The notes beneath the pieces were generated by a model. It did no database searches, had not been told where the DNA came from, and was given only the letters and a program-made list of their open reading frames with translations. The position numbers were made by a program, and so were the translations under genes. DNA of 64,000 nucleotides from positions 1-64,000 of the forward strand of contig VXIS01000164.1 in the NCBI GenBank assembly GCA_008704415.1, read 5' to 3'. This document shows, piece after piece, positions 53,472 to 64,000 of this stretch (position 1 is the stretch's first letter; every line of letters begins with the position of its first letter). The stretch is from Sphaerosporella brunnea (Eukaryota; Ascomycota; Pezizomycetes; Pezizales; Pyronemataceae).

Positions 53472-55371
53472 TCCGCAAAAAAACTCGTTTCCCAAAAGTC
53501 GTAAGTCGTAAACGGTACTCGAAGTTGCAAAATCCTCGAGAATCGATCTCCGGATTTTCTAAAAAAGAAGCCGGAGGGATCCGTGACGTCTTTATACCAA
53601 CCAGTTCTACTCTACTAGTAGAGCAGACACCACACCACCACTCAAGTCCGTAAAACGTACATGTGCCTGTTCGTTATACCACAGGCCACACACACATCAC
53701 CATCTCCACCCAATCCCATGCTTCTCCACAAGGTCCGTTTATCAAAAACAGCATTTAGAGTAGGTGCCCCACCTGGCCAGCGACGGCGGGCCCGGGACAA
53801 CACCGGCAAGCTGCATGCAAATCCTCGGCATGAGGTTCCCGCGCGATCCGGCGGCGGGCGAATGTCCAGTTAATCCTGGTGACCTGACGTCGTTTGGCAA
53901 GCGAGGTTTTAGCGCCTCTGCAGAACACCCATCGGTCGATATCCTAGTAATAATCCTACTATGGTTGGGGACACCTTAAAACGGAGTGTCAAAAGCCACC
54001 ATTTGCACGCGAATATATTAAATCACAACAACAGATAAAATTAAAAGCGCTTCTTCAAGCGATAGATATGCTGCTTTAGAATGATCTGAAAAAGAGAAAA
54101 TAAAAAAAAGGGTTGGTGGGAAGTGGGAAATTCGAGGGTTTGTGGGAGCATTTTGTATGGGACACCCCGGAGCATGTCGCGTAAAAATGTAGTACAACTA
54201 TACTTTTTTGGGTATTATTTCGCTCAATCAGGAAATCGAGTGCTTTTTTGTGATGGACCTCCGCCCATCTTTTTTTTTTTTTTTTTTTTCCTCCGCAGCC
54301 AACCTCTATCTACCATTTTGATTTATCCACAACTTGACGATGCCCCTTATAAACCCACTGTGTAAACTCCGTTGTGCCATAATCAAAACCATCACTATAT
54401 ACATCCATCACACGTACGCAGTGATTATAGTAGCGGTTGATGGAAGCTGTGGTTACAGAGTCCAAAGCAACGGGAAGAACATTTTTCAATCACCAACACC
54501 GCCCACCAAAGTTGAGCTCACGGTGAAACTTAGGATAAAAGATAGCATCTATGTAGCCCTCCAAACCTAAACATCCGGCATTACATGCCACAAAAAGTTG
54601 GATTTAGAGCTGTGGAGTCGCAATTTGGGTGCTTCAGCAACGTGTTTTCAGACTTCCCGGGTCGCTTAGTAATCAAAATCAATGTCGCGAGTTACACAGT
54701 GACTAGGAGTCCCCAACCATACAACCCGAACCCCCGACGGCGTGCCCGTTTCCCCCAGATATCCGGCTGGCCATGTGAATGGCGGTTGTGCAGTGAAAGC
54801 AAGTTAGCAGTTGGCACAGCAACACCTCACTTTGCCAGCAGCCGGACAGGAGATCCACAATTGGCGCTAAGGTATGGTGCACAGTGCACACACACAACAC
54901 AAGAACCAAAATTCCTCCTCGTCGCAATGATGCTTCGCCTCGAACAGCGCGCGCGCGCGCACCCTGCTCTACGTTCCGCTCTGACCTTCTGCATGACTAT
55001 AGCGTCAGGCCGGCTATTCGAACCGAGCGGTTCTATCCTCACCGAACCGATGTCAAATCCCGCCAAGCGTGCAGCACATGTGGATAGAGGAGGAGGAGGA
55101 GGAGGCGGCAAGGCAAGACTGGCAGCTGGCAGTGTTCTCGAGCCAGCCAGCCTAAAGAGCCATGGGCTGGAAGCTGGGCTGCGTAAAGAAGCCAGCCGGG
55201 CGGGCGGGCCGGCTTTGAAAGAACGAGTGCTCTCCAGTGAAGCGTGTCCATAGAAATTACCCGTGCATGATCGATCCTGTTGCTGGCTGGAAAGCGGTGG
55301 AGGCGGCAAGACTGGAAGCGATCCCGTTGTCGGTCCCAAGCTTTCACGCGCCTCAGCAAATGGCTGAAGAG

Positions 55372-55599
55372 TGTTGTAACAGCCATCAAATCCGTTGGGT
55401 AATGCAAGCTAATGTTCTACATCTACCATACATATGCTATGTCTTGTGTAGAAAATTGAGGATGGAGCGACGGTTGTATTGAGCTGATGATCTATATAAG
55501 ACCCGGGAGACGGGCGCCCTATTGATTCAGGCGCCCTCGCCTCTCTATCCTCTAGAGAAGACACAAACCCTCGCTACATATTGCAGTGTTGTGTCAACA
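55372..55599. mobile_element. Solo LTR candidate (copia-like)
   Basis: 228 bp starting TGTTGTAACAGCC and ending TGTTGTGTCAACA, so the ends form TGTTG...CAACA. A TATATAA box lies at 55493-55499 with a pyrimidine-rich stretch downstream, as in a retrotransposon LTR. No primer-binding site or internal coding region follows. The five flanking bases differ (AAGAG and CGTCA), so no target duplication remains; this weakens the call or implies rearrangement. Confidence 0.5.
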
Positions 55600-55663
55600 C
55601 GTCACCTTCTTTTATCAATGACGCGGTTAGACTCCTTATCAGGAGTTACAACATCTTGTTTGC

Positions 55664-55728
55664 GGTGATTCTGTATACTATATGCCATGGCCGCATGCGG
55701 CCGAATGCAATATGATTAAAACAAACAA
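55664..55728 (+). mobile_element. SINE-like retroposon, copy 2 (short)
   Basis: 65 bp between perfect 14-bp direct repeats AACATCTTGTTTGC (55650-55663 and 55729-55742). It ends TATGATTAAAACAAACAAAA, closely matching the tail of the element at 36280-36440, and contains a palindrome GGCCGCATGCGGCC. It is probably a 5'-truncated member of the same family. Confidence 0.65.
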
Positions 55729-55873
55729 AACATCTTGTTTGCCAAGGGGGCGGTCAGACATGATATATATAACAGCCCCCCCCCCGGGCCCAATAAGTAC
55801 TTGCACCGGGGGGGGGGGGGAGGTTTAAAAACACTCTATGCAATGTTTGCCATCAATAAAATCCCATGGGGTA

Positions 55874-56500
55874 CGGAATGGCATTTGTGCATAGTGCGCA
55901 AAAAAATAAATTTGACAACTACTTTCGCAACACCACGCAACACAACTTATCAATTAAGACCCTATCACAGCTGCGAGTTCAACACCCCGAGCTTCCAAAC
56001 TGAATTTGAGAGCTTCCCAGGTCCTTACGAGAGGTATTTCTCATATTTTTGTTGTTTGGTGAGGCGCACGCTGTTACTAAATGGTCGCACTAAGGCTAAG
56101 AATGCTTTCCGCTCAACACGATCACATCAAAATTGCCTAGATTATTCAGACTGCTTTAGACACATAGCTAAGCAGCTGTTCCTCTCGTATTAAAACTTCG
56201 GCGATTTTACTGCGTGATTTGGTGGTGGTGTGGTTATGAAGTGAGCTATTCGACATGTCCCCTTGCCTTACCCAGCCTCGTGCTAAGACAAAAAATTAAA
56301 GCACAAAAAAATCATTATCACAACGGCAGTTGCACTTTGGAGGGCCGCCTCGTGAGCATCAGGGTTATGCTGCTTTTCCTCTCCTTGATACAAGTGCGTG
56401 AGATAAATCCAATTTCATTATGGTGTTGGTAGTGTTTGGTAGTGTTTGCTGAGACGAAATTAATTATTTTTTTGCGCACGTTGTAACAAATGCCATTCCG
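55874..56500. mobile_element. TA-flanked DNA element with about 40-bp inverted repeats
   Basis: The left end CGGAATGGCATTTGT...TGCGCAAAAAAATAAATTT (55874-55913) is mirrored at 56457-56500 with a few gaps, and both ends are bordered by TA (55872-55873, 56501-56502). The 627-bp element encodes no transposase, so it is a non-autonomous relic in the Tc1/mariner style. Confidence 0.65.
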
Positions 56501-57148
56501 TAATGGAGGCGGGCGGTAGGAAACCTTTTCGCCCCCATCTAAAAGTAATCTCAGTAGCCTCCATTGCTGCATACCCGGTGGTGGATTTGGCGGCGGCGGC
56601 GGCGGCGGTAGGTTCCTGTCATCCCCGCACAGCAGCGGGTGGACTTTTTTTTTTTTTTTCACAGTATCACTGGCTGTAAAGACTCATGCCAGGTTGCCTT
56701 CACTTTTACACACACGGTTAGATGCATTTCGGCGATCTGTCTAGTTAGATGATGTTTACCCTTGTTTACATTGACAGCATTACGAAATATAAACTTATAC
56801 CGCCCCTCAACTGACATGCGATACATTGACTTGCACTCTCTTTTGAGGGACCAAAAGAGGGTTGTTGTTGTGCTATCGGCTTGGAGGGCTGGTAGCCAGT
56901 GCCTTTTGGCACTCAAACTCTGTTTCTACGGTGCATGGACAATTGCCGCAAAAATACTCCATTATTTTGTCATAATCATAGCCATAAAACTGCAACGCCC
57001 ACTTAAAGGAGAAAAAGAACCTGTACAATCCACAAGAATGGCCGCAGCTATCCAAGAACACCAACACCTTGTAACACCTGCATGACGTTGATTGTATATG
57101 CCAGAACACCACTCAAACAAACTACTCCAACTACAATGTCTTCCCCAC

Positions 57149-59081
57149 CTACGTGTTCAACTCACATGCGTGGGGATGGCTCAGGCACCACAACTGAGTT
57201 ACCGGCGTGGCCCTCACACCTCTCGCAACCATGCGCTCCCGCATCTCTGCCAACCGTGGGGTGGCATCAGCGAACGTTCTGTTGTTTCCATTGGCGTCGG
57301 TGCGGCCACTCCAGAGGACCTCGGCTGCTGCAGAGCCACGAGGCCACAACATCATGTCGATGGACTGCGAGTCAATCTGCTCAGACCAGATGTGGACTTC
57401 TCCTCCGAGGACGAGCTTGGCTTGCGCTTCAGTCAGGAACTGGGTGGGCGAGTACGAGTAGATCAATCTAAATGACGAAGCACCTGTCAGTATATTTACA
57501 ATAGAAGCTTACTGTACTGTCAAACTTACCGCCAGTTCTTGCGCGGGCTACAGTAGTCGGCGAATGGATAGAACTTCTTGAATGCAGGCCCTCCAAAGTC
57601 CAACCATTGTCCTGAAAGAATCACCATTAGTTTCCATCTTCTTCTTCCCCACTGCAGGAGTCTAACCTTGACCGCAGTCCAAGTACCAGAAGTTGTAGTT
57701 TCCCTGGATGACCCTGAATCCCTTCTCCGTCGCCTTTTGGGCTGCCTCGTCAGTCTGCCAAACCTGTACAATCGTCTCCTTTGGCAGGGTGATGTTCCAA
57801 TCGTTCAGCATTTCCTCCCACACGAAGGGGCTCATCTTCTGCCTTGCGAGTTCGCTCTGCACATGGTTCGAGAACTTTTGCAAGTACGGCTGGATCTTGG
57901 TCTTGTCGTTGCTTCCCACCCCTGGATCGAGAGCGTACACATTGGCATTGATCTCGTCACCACCGGTGTGGAAGTACTTGGTGTGCTTGTTCAACCGAGG
58001 CAAAAGATCACGGAACAGCTTGGACAGGAACGATTCGACATTCTTGTTGTTGAGCTTCAAGCTACCGGACGGGGGCTGCGCAGCGTAAGTGTCCCAGTTC
58101 GGCTGAATATTCCTGCCCACGATGAGATCCGGGTGCGAATCAGCGATGCTGGTGGTGTGGCCGGGCATATCAATTTCGACGATAACCTGGATACCTCTGG
58201 CCTCGGCGAAGTCGAGGATCTGCTGGAGGTCGGCCGGGGTGTAAGTCAAGTCGGGCCTGTAAGCACCCTTCTGAGACAACTCCGGCATGGCCGGGATCTC
58301 CAACGGCCAGCTCTGCGAATCGGTAGCGTGCAAGTGCAACCGGTTCATTTTGTTGAAAGCCAGAGTATCGATGACCTTCATGATTGTCTCCTTGGGATAC
58401 CACTGGCGAGAAACATCCAAGTTCAGTCCACGGTGCTTGAACTTGGGCTCGTCCACAATCGTCACAGGACCCTTTCCCCACACAGCACCACCAGCCTTCT
58501 TGCTCTGCGAGGCATAAAACAGTTGCTGAAGCGTTGTGAGGCCATGCATCACACCCAGCGAAGTCTCAGCATCGATGTACACCGTATCGCTGGATGCCGG
58601 AATCGTGAGGTTATATGCCTCCTTCAGATTCTCATAAGTCGGAGCATCAACGTCCTTTCCAGTCTGCGAGATGATAACCTTTTTGATTGTCGTACCCGAG
58701 TTTGGCGTGGGCTCGAACTGGGTGCCCTTGGGATGGAACTGCCAGGGAACAATGTTGGTCTTGAAAAGGGCGTCCTTTGTGCGGCCCCATGCATCGAGAA
58801 CCTTCTTGCTTCCACTGGTGGTGCTACCATAGTTGCCGGAGCCCTGTTGATACTTGCCGAGTCAGCCTAGGAAAACAAAGAACATATGTGGGCCTCACCA
58901 GCTCCAGGGCTGGGAGATATAATTTTTCACATGCCTTCGACCCTCCAAACTCCAATTTCACATCGGGAGAGAGCCAGATGGGTTTGTCACCCTGCTCGTA
59001 GTGGGCTGGAATGGGCCACAGGGTAGCGCTGGCACTCGAAGCCAGGAGCAGCGAGGATACCAGGATGCTGAGCTTTGTCAT
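57149..59081 (-). CDS. Secreted beta-N-acetylhexosaminidase, GH20
   Basis: It releases terminal GlcNAc from chitobiose, finishing extracellular chitin breakdown, and may help cell-wall remodelling. Exons are 59081-58899, 58843-57667, 57611-57530 and 57467-57149 (introns 55, 55 and 62 bp; 586 residues). The signal peptide is MTKLSILVSSLLLASSASA; the ATG at 59081 is the first, as the codon further up is GTG. The N-terminal GH20b domain precedes the barrel, which contains KHRGLNLDVSRQWYP, RLHLHATDSQSWPLEIP, IDMPGHT and the catalytic pair D357-E358 in YFHTGGDEIN. Late barrel marks are GNYNFWYLDCGQG and GGEVHIWSEQID. The family length (about 600) fits. Confidence 0.95.
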
Positions 59082-59309
59082 GTCGTCGGTATTCACGGTA
59101 TTAAACTACTCGTATGCAGGATGGCTTGTTGTGGTGATCAGATAAGATCGAATGAGCGAACGGACGTGTCGTGCAGGGGAAGGAAGCGAGGGAGGAAAAA
59201 CAATCTCGCAAGGACAGGCCTCCAAAATAAAGAGAGACTCCACGGGTAGGTGCACAAGGTGAAGGACCTGGAGTGAGCGTGAGCAGCAAGAGAAAGAATG
59301 GACGCGGCT

Positions 59310-59316
59310 TTATATA
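59310..59316 (-). promoter_or_regulatory. TATA box for hexosaminidase gene
   Basis: TATATAA on the minus strand, about 230 bp upstream of the start codon. The distance allows a leader of about 200 bp. TATA promoters are usual for inducible secreted hydrolases. Confidence 0.5.
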
Positions 59317-59563
59317 TGAGCTCAGCGCGATTCCGATCAACGTATTGGCTGCAACACTCCATGGTGCCTTGTCAGCAGCTGGTACCTGACGTGGAGTGCT
59401 GCTGGTTGGGGCTGAGCGGTCCCATCCTCACCAATGTAAACTTCAACTCAACCCGCCGCCGCTTGCATACAGCCGTTCTCCGCAAATAGCAGTCGCCTCC
59501 GGCCGTCGTTACACGGACACGACAGGCGTTGCGCGGTGATTTTTAACAGCCGAAGTTCCATGA

Positions 59564-59627
59564 GTAGAGTATGTTGATACAGAGAAATAGGTAGAGTAGA
59601 GTATGTAGATACAGAGAAATAGGTAGA
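59564..59627. repeat. 32-bp tandem duplication
   Basis: Two adjacent units starting GTAGAGTATG (59564 and 59596), each containing GATACAGAGAAATAGG, with one mismatch (GTTGAT against GTAGAT). It lies about 490 bp upstream of the hexosaminidase start. Confidence 0.8.
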
Positions 59628-60880
59628 GTTACTAGAGTATAATACACAGCGTTCTCGAGTTGAGTTGAGGTCGAGAGATACGACCAATAAAGCTACTCCC
59701 TAGATCCGGAAGGGGAATGATGGCTCACCGGACCTCGACACCTCGTTTTGGGAAAGTGTGCACGGTTGGCTGGTGCAGGTTGTTGGTGGTTGGTTGGTTG
59801 GCTGGTTGGCTTTCGTGATCACCGGCCTTAATTTAAACCCGTGGCAGCCTCGGCTTGACGAGAGCGGTCGAGTTTTCGAATATTCGATGGTGTTCACATC
59901 CGTCATGGCCAGTCATAGATTGACGTTATACCCACAAAAACCAGCCACGCGGTGCACTGACAACTGTCCATGTGAATCCGCTCCCAGCCACCACGGGGGA
60001 AGGATTCTTCTTACAGCCTTTGCTGAATAGCAATCGTCAAGGAGATTCACCTGCAGACTAGAGCTGCACCAGTACATCATAGCCATTCTATTAATACTCA
60101 CGGGCTTCCCCACGCCATCAGACACTCTACGTGACCGGCTAGGGCTGAACAACCGCGGATGAGCCCGAGAGCTGGAAGAGTAATTTGGGAACATCCGCTC
60201 CGTCGTATGTAGGATGTCCATTCGCCGACCGAAACAGGAATTCAAAGGTCTTATTTCTCATTACCTATTTTGGTCGGCGGATGGTCTCTCTCTATTGGTA
60301 GGTAGAGTAGAGTACACTGCCACCGCCACAAGTATGTGAGTAAGTATAGAAATGTACCAATAGAACTGAACAAAACCCAAGATTCCAAACGTACGATGCA
60401 CCGTGAGCTCAGAATAGAAAGACTCGGATGGGATAGGTTGAATACTGGGGCATCTGGCATACATCACACAGGAATTCGAACAGCATTTCGGTTCAGCAGT
60501 CCACAAATCGTACACTCCTCCACACCCCCCCTCCCCCCCGGCCTCTGCAGTAAAAGTTATGAACAAGAAAAAAGAAAAAGAGCAGCCGCACCATAGCAGA
60601 AAGAAAAGAAAAAAAAAAGGTAAGAACTAGGCAGATTTCATGAATACCCAGAAGTAGAAGAATGCCTACACCCAATTATGTCCTCACTGAGAGAAAAAAG
60701 TACAGAAAATTCGCCAATGTTGCCTTCGATTCGCTGTCCCTCCATTCGTATGCGTGACAACGAAAAAAAGGAACCCCCAAAGCAAACAACAAAATGATGC
60801 CATCCACGACGAAGGAGGATACAAGCGCGGTAGTAAGTGGTAGGAAGGCTCGACAATTGGCTGATTATTTTTCTCGGTGT

Positions 60881-62368
60881 TTAGATTCTGTGTTTTTCGC
60901 TCTCTACACCCACAATCAGCACATCGAACACCACCTAGAGAAGGGTCAAATATAGACATACCCAGTCTAGAGTATAGCATGTACAGCGCCATCTGGTTGC
61001 ACTCCTGTGTACCCGTGATCGTAACCAACCGTTCATTGCTATTGTCCTGAGGCTCGTTGATCTTGATGACACTTCCAGAGAGCTGACGGATCTCATTGAT
61101 CTTAGCTCCTCCCTTTCCGATGATCGCTCCGACCATATCGTTGGGAATGAAGATCTGCTGGGTCAACGGCTGTCCAGGCAGCATGGCCATCGGGTTCTGG
61201 GTGGCTCCAGCCTGGGGTGTGGGGCCGGCGTGAGCCTGGCCTGGCTGATGAGGTCCGGCACCAGAGTAGCCTGAGGCATCCGCGGTGGGGTAGTGGATCG
61301 GGGCCTGGGGTGTGGGGGCAGGGGCCTGTCCGTGCAGGTAGGGGATGCCGTACGGGTTGGCCGGCGTTCGTTGCGCATTGTTGTTGTGTCGCTTGAAGGT
61401 ATCCGGGTGCCCATAGGAACCGTGGAGAGGCTGGGGCTGGTATGGGACGACCTGCATTCCTCCAGGAATAGGTCCGGCTGGTCCACCTGTGCGCGTGGCA
61501 TAAGCAGATGCCGCGGGTCCTCCGTATCGCTCGGTGAGTTGCTCAACAAGTGTGTTGGCGATGTAGTAGGTAGCGATGTGCACGGCGTCAGCGACACCGG
61601 TGACAACCAAAGAACGCTCGGTCGAGAGGGGAAGAGTAGTACCAGACGCGTTCAGACGGGCTCCAGACGCGTCCTGGATTTCACGAATGCGAGAGCCAGC
61701 CTTGCCGATGATCGATCCGATCAGGATGTGGGGGATCAGCAGTCGCAGCGGGTAAGTCTTGGACTGGGGAGAAGACGCCTGGTCAAGCGGCTCATTGTTC
61801 AGTGTACGGATGATGAGGCCGAAAGCCTGGATAACGCGTGTCAGCCACTCGCATTCGCGGTCATTCCATAAAGAGGTATACAAACCTTCGCAACTGCATC
61901 AACAGCTCCACTGACAGTCAAGATACGCTCGCCTGCTCCACGCTGGTAGTCCGACACGGTGCACTTTGCCTCCGCCATCTTGCGAATCTGCGTCACGTTC
62001 TCACCTCCCTTTCCAATGACTGTCGCAGCTTCAGCAGACGTAATCAACGCACGGATGTGGATCCATTGGCTCTCATCAACAGTAGGCTGGATGGAAGCTT
62101 GTTGCTGCTGCGACTTCTGTTCTCCTTGCTGAGGAGCATCAGGCACATGGATGTCGAGATCCTTCTGATCGGTTCCAGTGGAGAGACCTTCGGGAGCCTC
62201 TTCTGGCTCGGGTTTGACCTTGACCGGGGTCGGGGTAGACTCCTTCTCGTCGCGATCCTCGGATTTGTCGAGTGCAGGTCTCTTTGAGTCGTGCTCATCC
62301 TTCACGTTGGGGGATGAGGAATCCTCGAGGGGACGCTTGGTAGCTCCGGTGGCGCTTGGGGATGACAT
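60881..62368 (-). CDS. Triple-KH RNA-binding protein (Rnc1/Pbp2-like)
   Basis: PCBP-type RNA-binding protein, likely to regulate mRNA stability or polyadenylation. Exons are 62368-61886, 61826-60962 and 60903-60881 (introns 59 and 58 bp; 456 residues). Residues 1-98 are charged and disordered with Lys/Pro clusters. KH1 (about 103-170, loop VIGKGGENV) spans the first splice junction, AVAK-AFGLIIRTL. KH2 (about 187-250) has loop IIGKAGSRI, and KH3 (about 385-450) has loop IIGKGGAKI. A Pro/Gly/His-rich linker separates KH2 and KH3. The tiny last exon adds only the last eight codons (ESEKHRI and the stop). The closest relatives I know are S. pombe Rnc1 and S. cerevisiae Pbp2. Confidence 0.92.
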
Positions 62369-63283
62369 TTCTCTTTTTTTTTTTTCTATATTTCAACTGG
62401 CGGTTTTTCAAACTACAAGTTGAAATTGAACGCGTGAAATTGATTTTATGAGCCAATTAATTATATTCGATCTCTCTTGTCTTGCTGTGTACACCTTGAA
62501 AGGAAACGCGCTCGGAGGTGGTGCTGGGGACGGGGAGCGGAATCAGCGGTGCGGGAGGAGGATGGTGCTTGTGATGATGATGTGATGATGTGATGATGAG
62601 TGATATCGGTGCAGATAGTAGTGGTAGGTGCAAGGTGTATATAAGGTGTAGTGGTGCGGGAAGATGGAAGACGATCGGGGTCGGGAAGGGCGGGATGAGG
62701 CGACGGAGAATTAAGTTTTTTTTTTTTTTTTCTCCCGTGCGGAGCGTGTCTTGGGTAGAGTGACCGGGAATGTGAAAGGGCCGTTTGATGGGAACAAGCA
62801 GACAGTAGCACAGCGAAACGCGTAAGCTAAGAGCGTGTGCTTGCTTGACCTTTGGGAAAGGAGGTTGGCGACGGGGGAGTGTTGTGGAGGGAGGAGGCTG
62901 GGAGTGGATGGCGATATGCAAATAATTCGAGAGAAAGAAAGGAGGCCAGATATGAGATTTGAAAAGAAGTTGATGGGGAGGTGGGTTAGGGGCGGAAAGA
63001 TGAGCAGCTGCGAGGAAGGGGGGGGTGGGTGATGGGGGATGAGTGGGTGAGAGGTGAGAGGGGAAAGGGGGAAGGAGAACAGCGGCGGACGGTGAAGGAA
63101 GGGGAAGAGAGGGCAGGCGAGTCGAGCCTTCGATTCCCGCATCGTAAGAGGCTGTGGCCGCCAAGGAGTGGTCTGATTGGGCAAGGAGCACGTGACCATA
63201 AACCCGCCGCTGACGAAGCTTGTCGCGAATCAGGACTCTCTGAACTCTCTTCTGCGTTTCACCGTCACTCACACAGCACAACC
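62369..63283. promoter_or_regulatory. Divergent promoter KH protein / RED-like gene
   Basis: 915 bp between two divergent RNA-biology genes. T-run at 62716-62731, GATGAT repeats at about 62570-62600, and G-rich purine tracts 62990-63110. A 371-codon minus-strand frame crosses it but is not believed. Confidence 0.5.
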
Positions 63284-64000
63284 ATGAACAACGCTCAGTT
63301 TCGAAAGCTCTTGGAAACTCCGCGCGTCGACCGCCCCGCCGACTCAAGCAATGCGCCCTCCGCCACGCCCGCCCTAGGCTCGCGAATGCGCGCCTCAATA
63401 CCCATGACGCCGTAAGTGATCTCTCGTCTTTCGCATTTATAAGCCTATTAACTTCTCCCAGGCGCTCTCTAACCACGGGCAACACTGACTTTGCGCGCCA
63501 ACTCGCCGCCCACCGCGCCGCGCAGCAGCCCACCAAGAAGTTCCGCTCCTCGGCTGCTCCAAAAGGCACCAAGCTCGGCGAAGGCTACACGGACCGTGCG
63601 AAAGCTCTGCGAGAGACTGAGGAGATCGAAGACGAGCGGCTACAGCGAATTAAGGCGCTAGAGCAGCTTGCGAAGGATGGCCAGATTGACCGCGAGGAGT
63701 ATGTGCGCCAGACCAAGCTCTTGGGTGGCGATGTCAACACCACACATCTGGTCAAGGGTCTGGACTTTGCGCTGCTTGAGCGCGTGCGGCGCGGGGAGAA
63801 TGTCATGGATACGGAGGCGGCGGACAAAAAGGAGGAAGAGGAGCCAGAAGTGGATGAGGAGGACCTAGAAGAGAAGCTCGATAAAGTGCTGGAGAAGGAG
63901 GTGGTTACGGTTGAACGGAAGAAGGATAGGAAACACGGAGAGATGGCGCCGCCGCCGGCAAAACCGAAAACGCGGGCTGAGATTCTGGCGGAGTTGAAGA
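63284..64000 (+). CDS. RED/IK-family splicing factor, N-terminal part (cut by window)
   Basis: RED (IK) is a spliceosomal B-complex protein that works with Smu1. Exon 1 is 63284-63411; the 50-bp intron 63412-63461 has GTAAGT and CCCAG; exon 2 runs from 63462 past the window end. The start MNNAQFRKLLETP is the family N-terminus. After the junction (MTP-RSLTTGN) come RGE-type features: GYTDRAKALRETEE, then HLVKGLDFALLERVR, the most conserved RED block. The last visible part is acidic and then Lys-rich, with KTRAEILAELK at the edge. The C-terminal half is not visible. Confidence 0.88.

Larger units (their letters stand above)
53472..57148. other. Gene-free island with transposon relics
   Basis: 3.7 kb between the P450 and the hexosaminidase. 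Identified parts are a solo-LTR candidate (55372-55599), a SINE-like copy (55664-55728) and a TA-flanked inverted-repeat element (55874-56500). The rest has T-runs (54270-54290, 56646-56660), a CA/GC dinucleotide patch near 54890-54960 and CCN-type repeats, without a credible gene. Confidence 0.65.
59082..60880. other. Intergenic, hexosaminidase promoter region
   Basis: 1.8 kb. It contains a TATA box for the hexosaminidase, a 32-bp tandem duplication, and GTTGGTTG repeats around 59775-59800. Short frames show no domain. Confidence 0.55.

Noticed and set aside
54123..54600. Decayed gene or transposon in the island
   Set aside because: T-run and short frames only; no inverted ends or protein motif.
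57578..58870. 430-codon + strand frame
   Set aside because: Antisense to well-supported GH20 exons; no homologous motif. Kept only as a low-interest observation.
62457..63572. 371-codon minus-strand frame over the KH/RED promoter
   Set aside because: It overlaps RED exon 1 and intron on the other strand, is made of Pro/Ser/His-rich low-complexity sequence, and has no domain.

Overview
This window is nuclear DNA of a filamentous ascomycete (Pezizomycotina). The evidence is about 23 widely spaced protein genes on both strands, short introns (mostly 46-78 bp) with CTAAC/CTGAC-type branch points, and recognisable fungal orthologues: MON1, VPS71, PRX1, SUA5, RAD21, PMR1, APN1, APP1, ELA1, RBG1, THOC7 and NAB2. 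I resolved exon structures by hand, joining reading frames at GT-AG (once GC-AG) sites so that conserved motifs run across the junctions.

Layout. 1-4261 is a very large, nearly perfect palindrome holding two head-on copies of MON1. Its apex lies between two mirror copies of a short inverted-repeat element. The left copy of MON1 is cut by the window edge; the right copy is complete and shares a 196-bp divergent promoter with VPS71. 6.7-13.9 kb holds an F-box-like gene, an old-yellow-enzyme reductase, a mitochondrial 1-Cys peroxiredoxin and a proline/acidic protein. 13.9-20 kb is sparse. It holds three very small genes (a tail-anchored protein, a secreted four-Cys protein and a 55-residue Cys-rich protein) and a perfect hairpin MITE. 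20-43 kb is housekeeping: SUA5 (t6A tRNA modification), RAD21 (cohesin), PMR1 (Golgi Ca/Mn pump), APN1 (base excision repair), a PPxY membrane protein, a RING protein, APP1 (phosphatidate phosphatase) and a flavoprotein. 43-51 kb is an RNA and gene-expression cluster: elongin A, the DRG-family GTPase Rbg1, THOC7 (mRNA export) and NAB2 (poly(A)-binding, mRNA export). 51.7-59 kb holds a six-exon cytochrome P450, a 3.7-kb gene-free island with transposon relics, and a secreted GH20 beta-N-acetylhexosaminidase. 60.9-64 kb holds a triple-KH RNA-binding protein divergent from a RED/IK-family splicing factor that runs off the end.

The genes do not form a metabolic cluster, and I see no secondary-metabolite locus, CRISPR array, rRNA or tRNA. 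The points most worth a second look are the MON1 palindrome; two short retroposon-like insertions (36.3 and 55.7 kb) with perfect 12- and 14-bp target duplications and a shared AAAAC-type tail; a GC-AG first intron in THOC7; a PRX1 stop codon that overlaps a 5' splice site; and small intron-containing genes that simple ORF calling misses.
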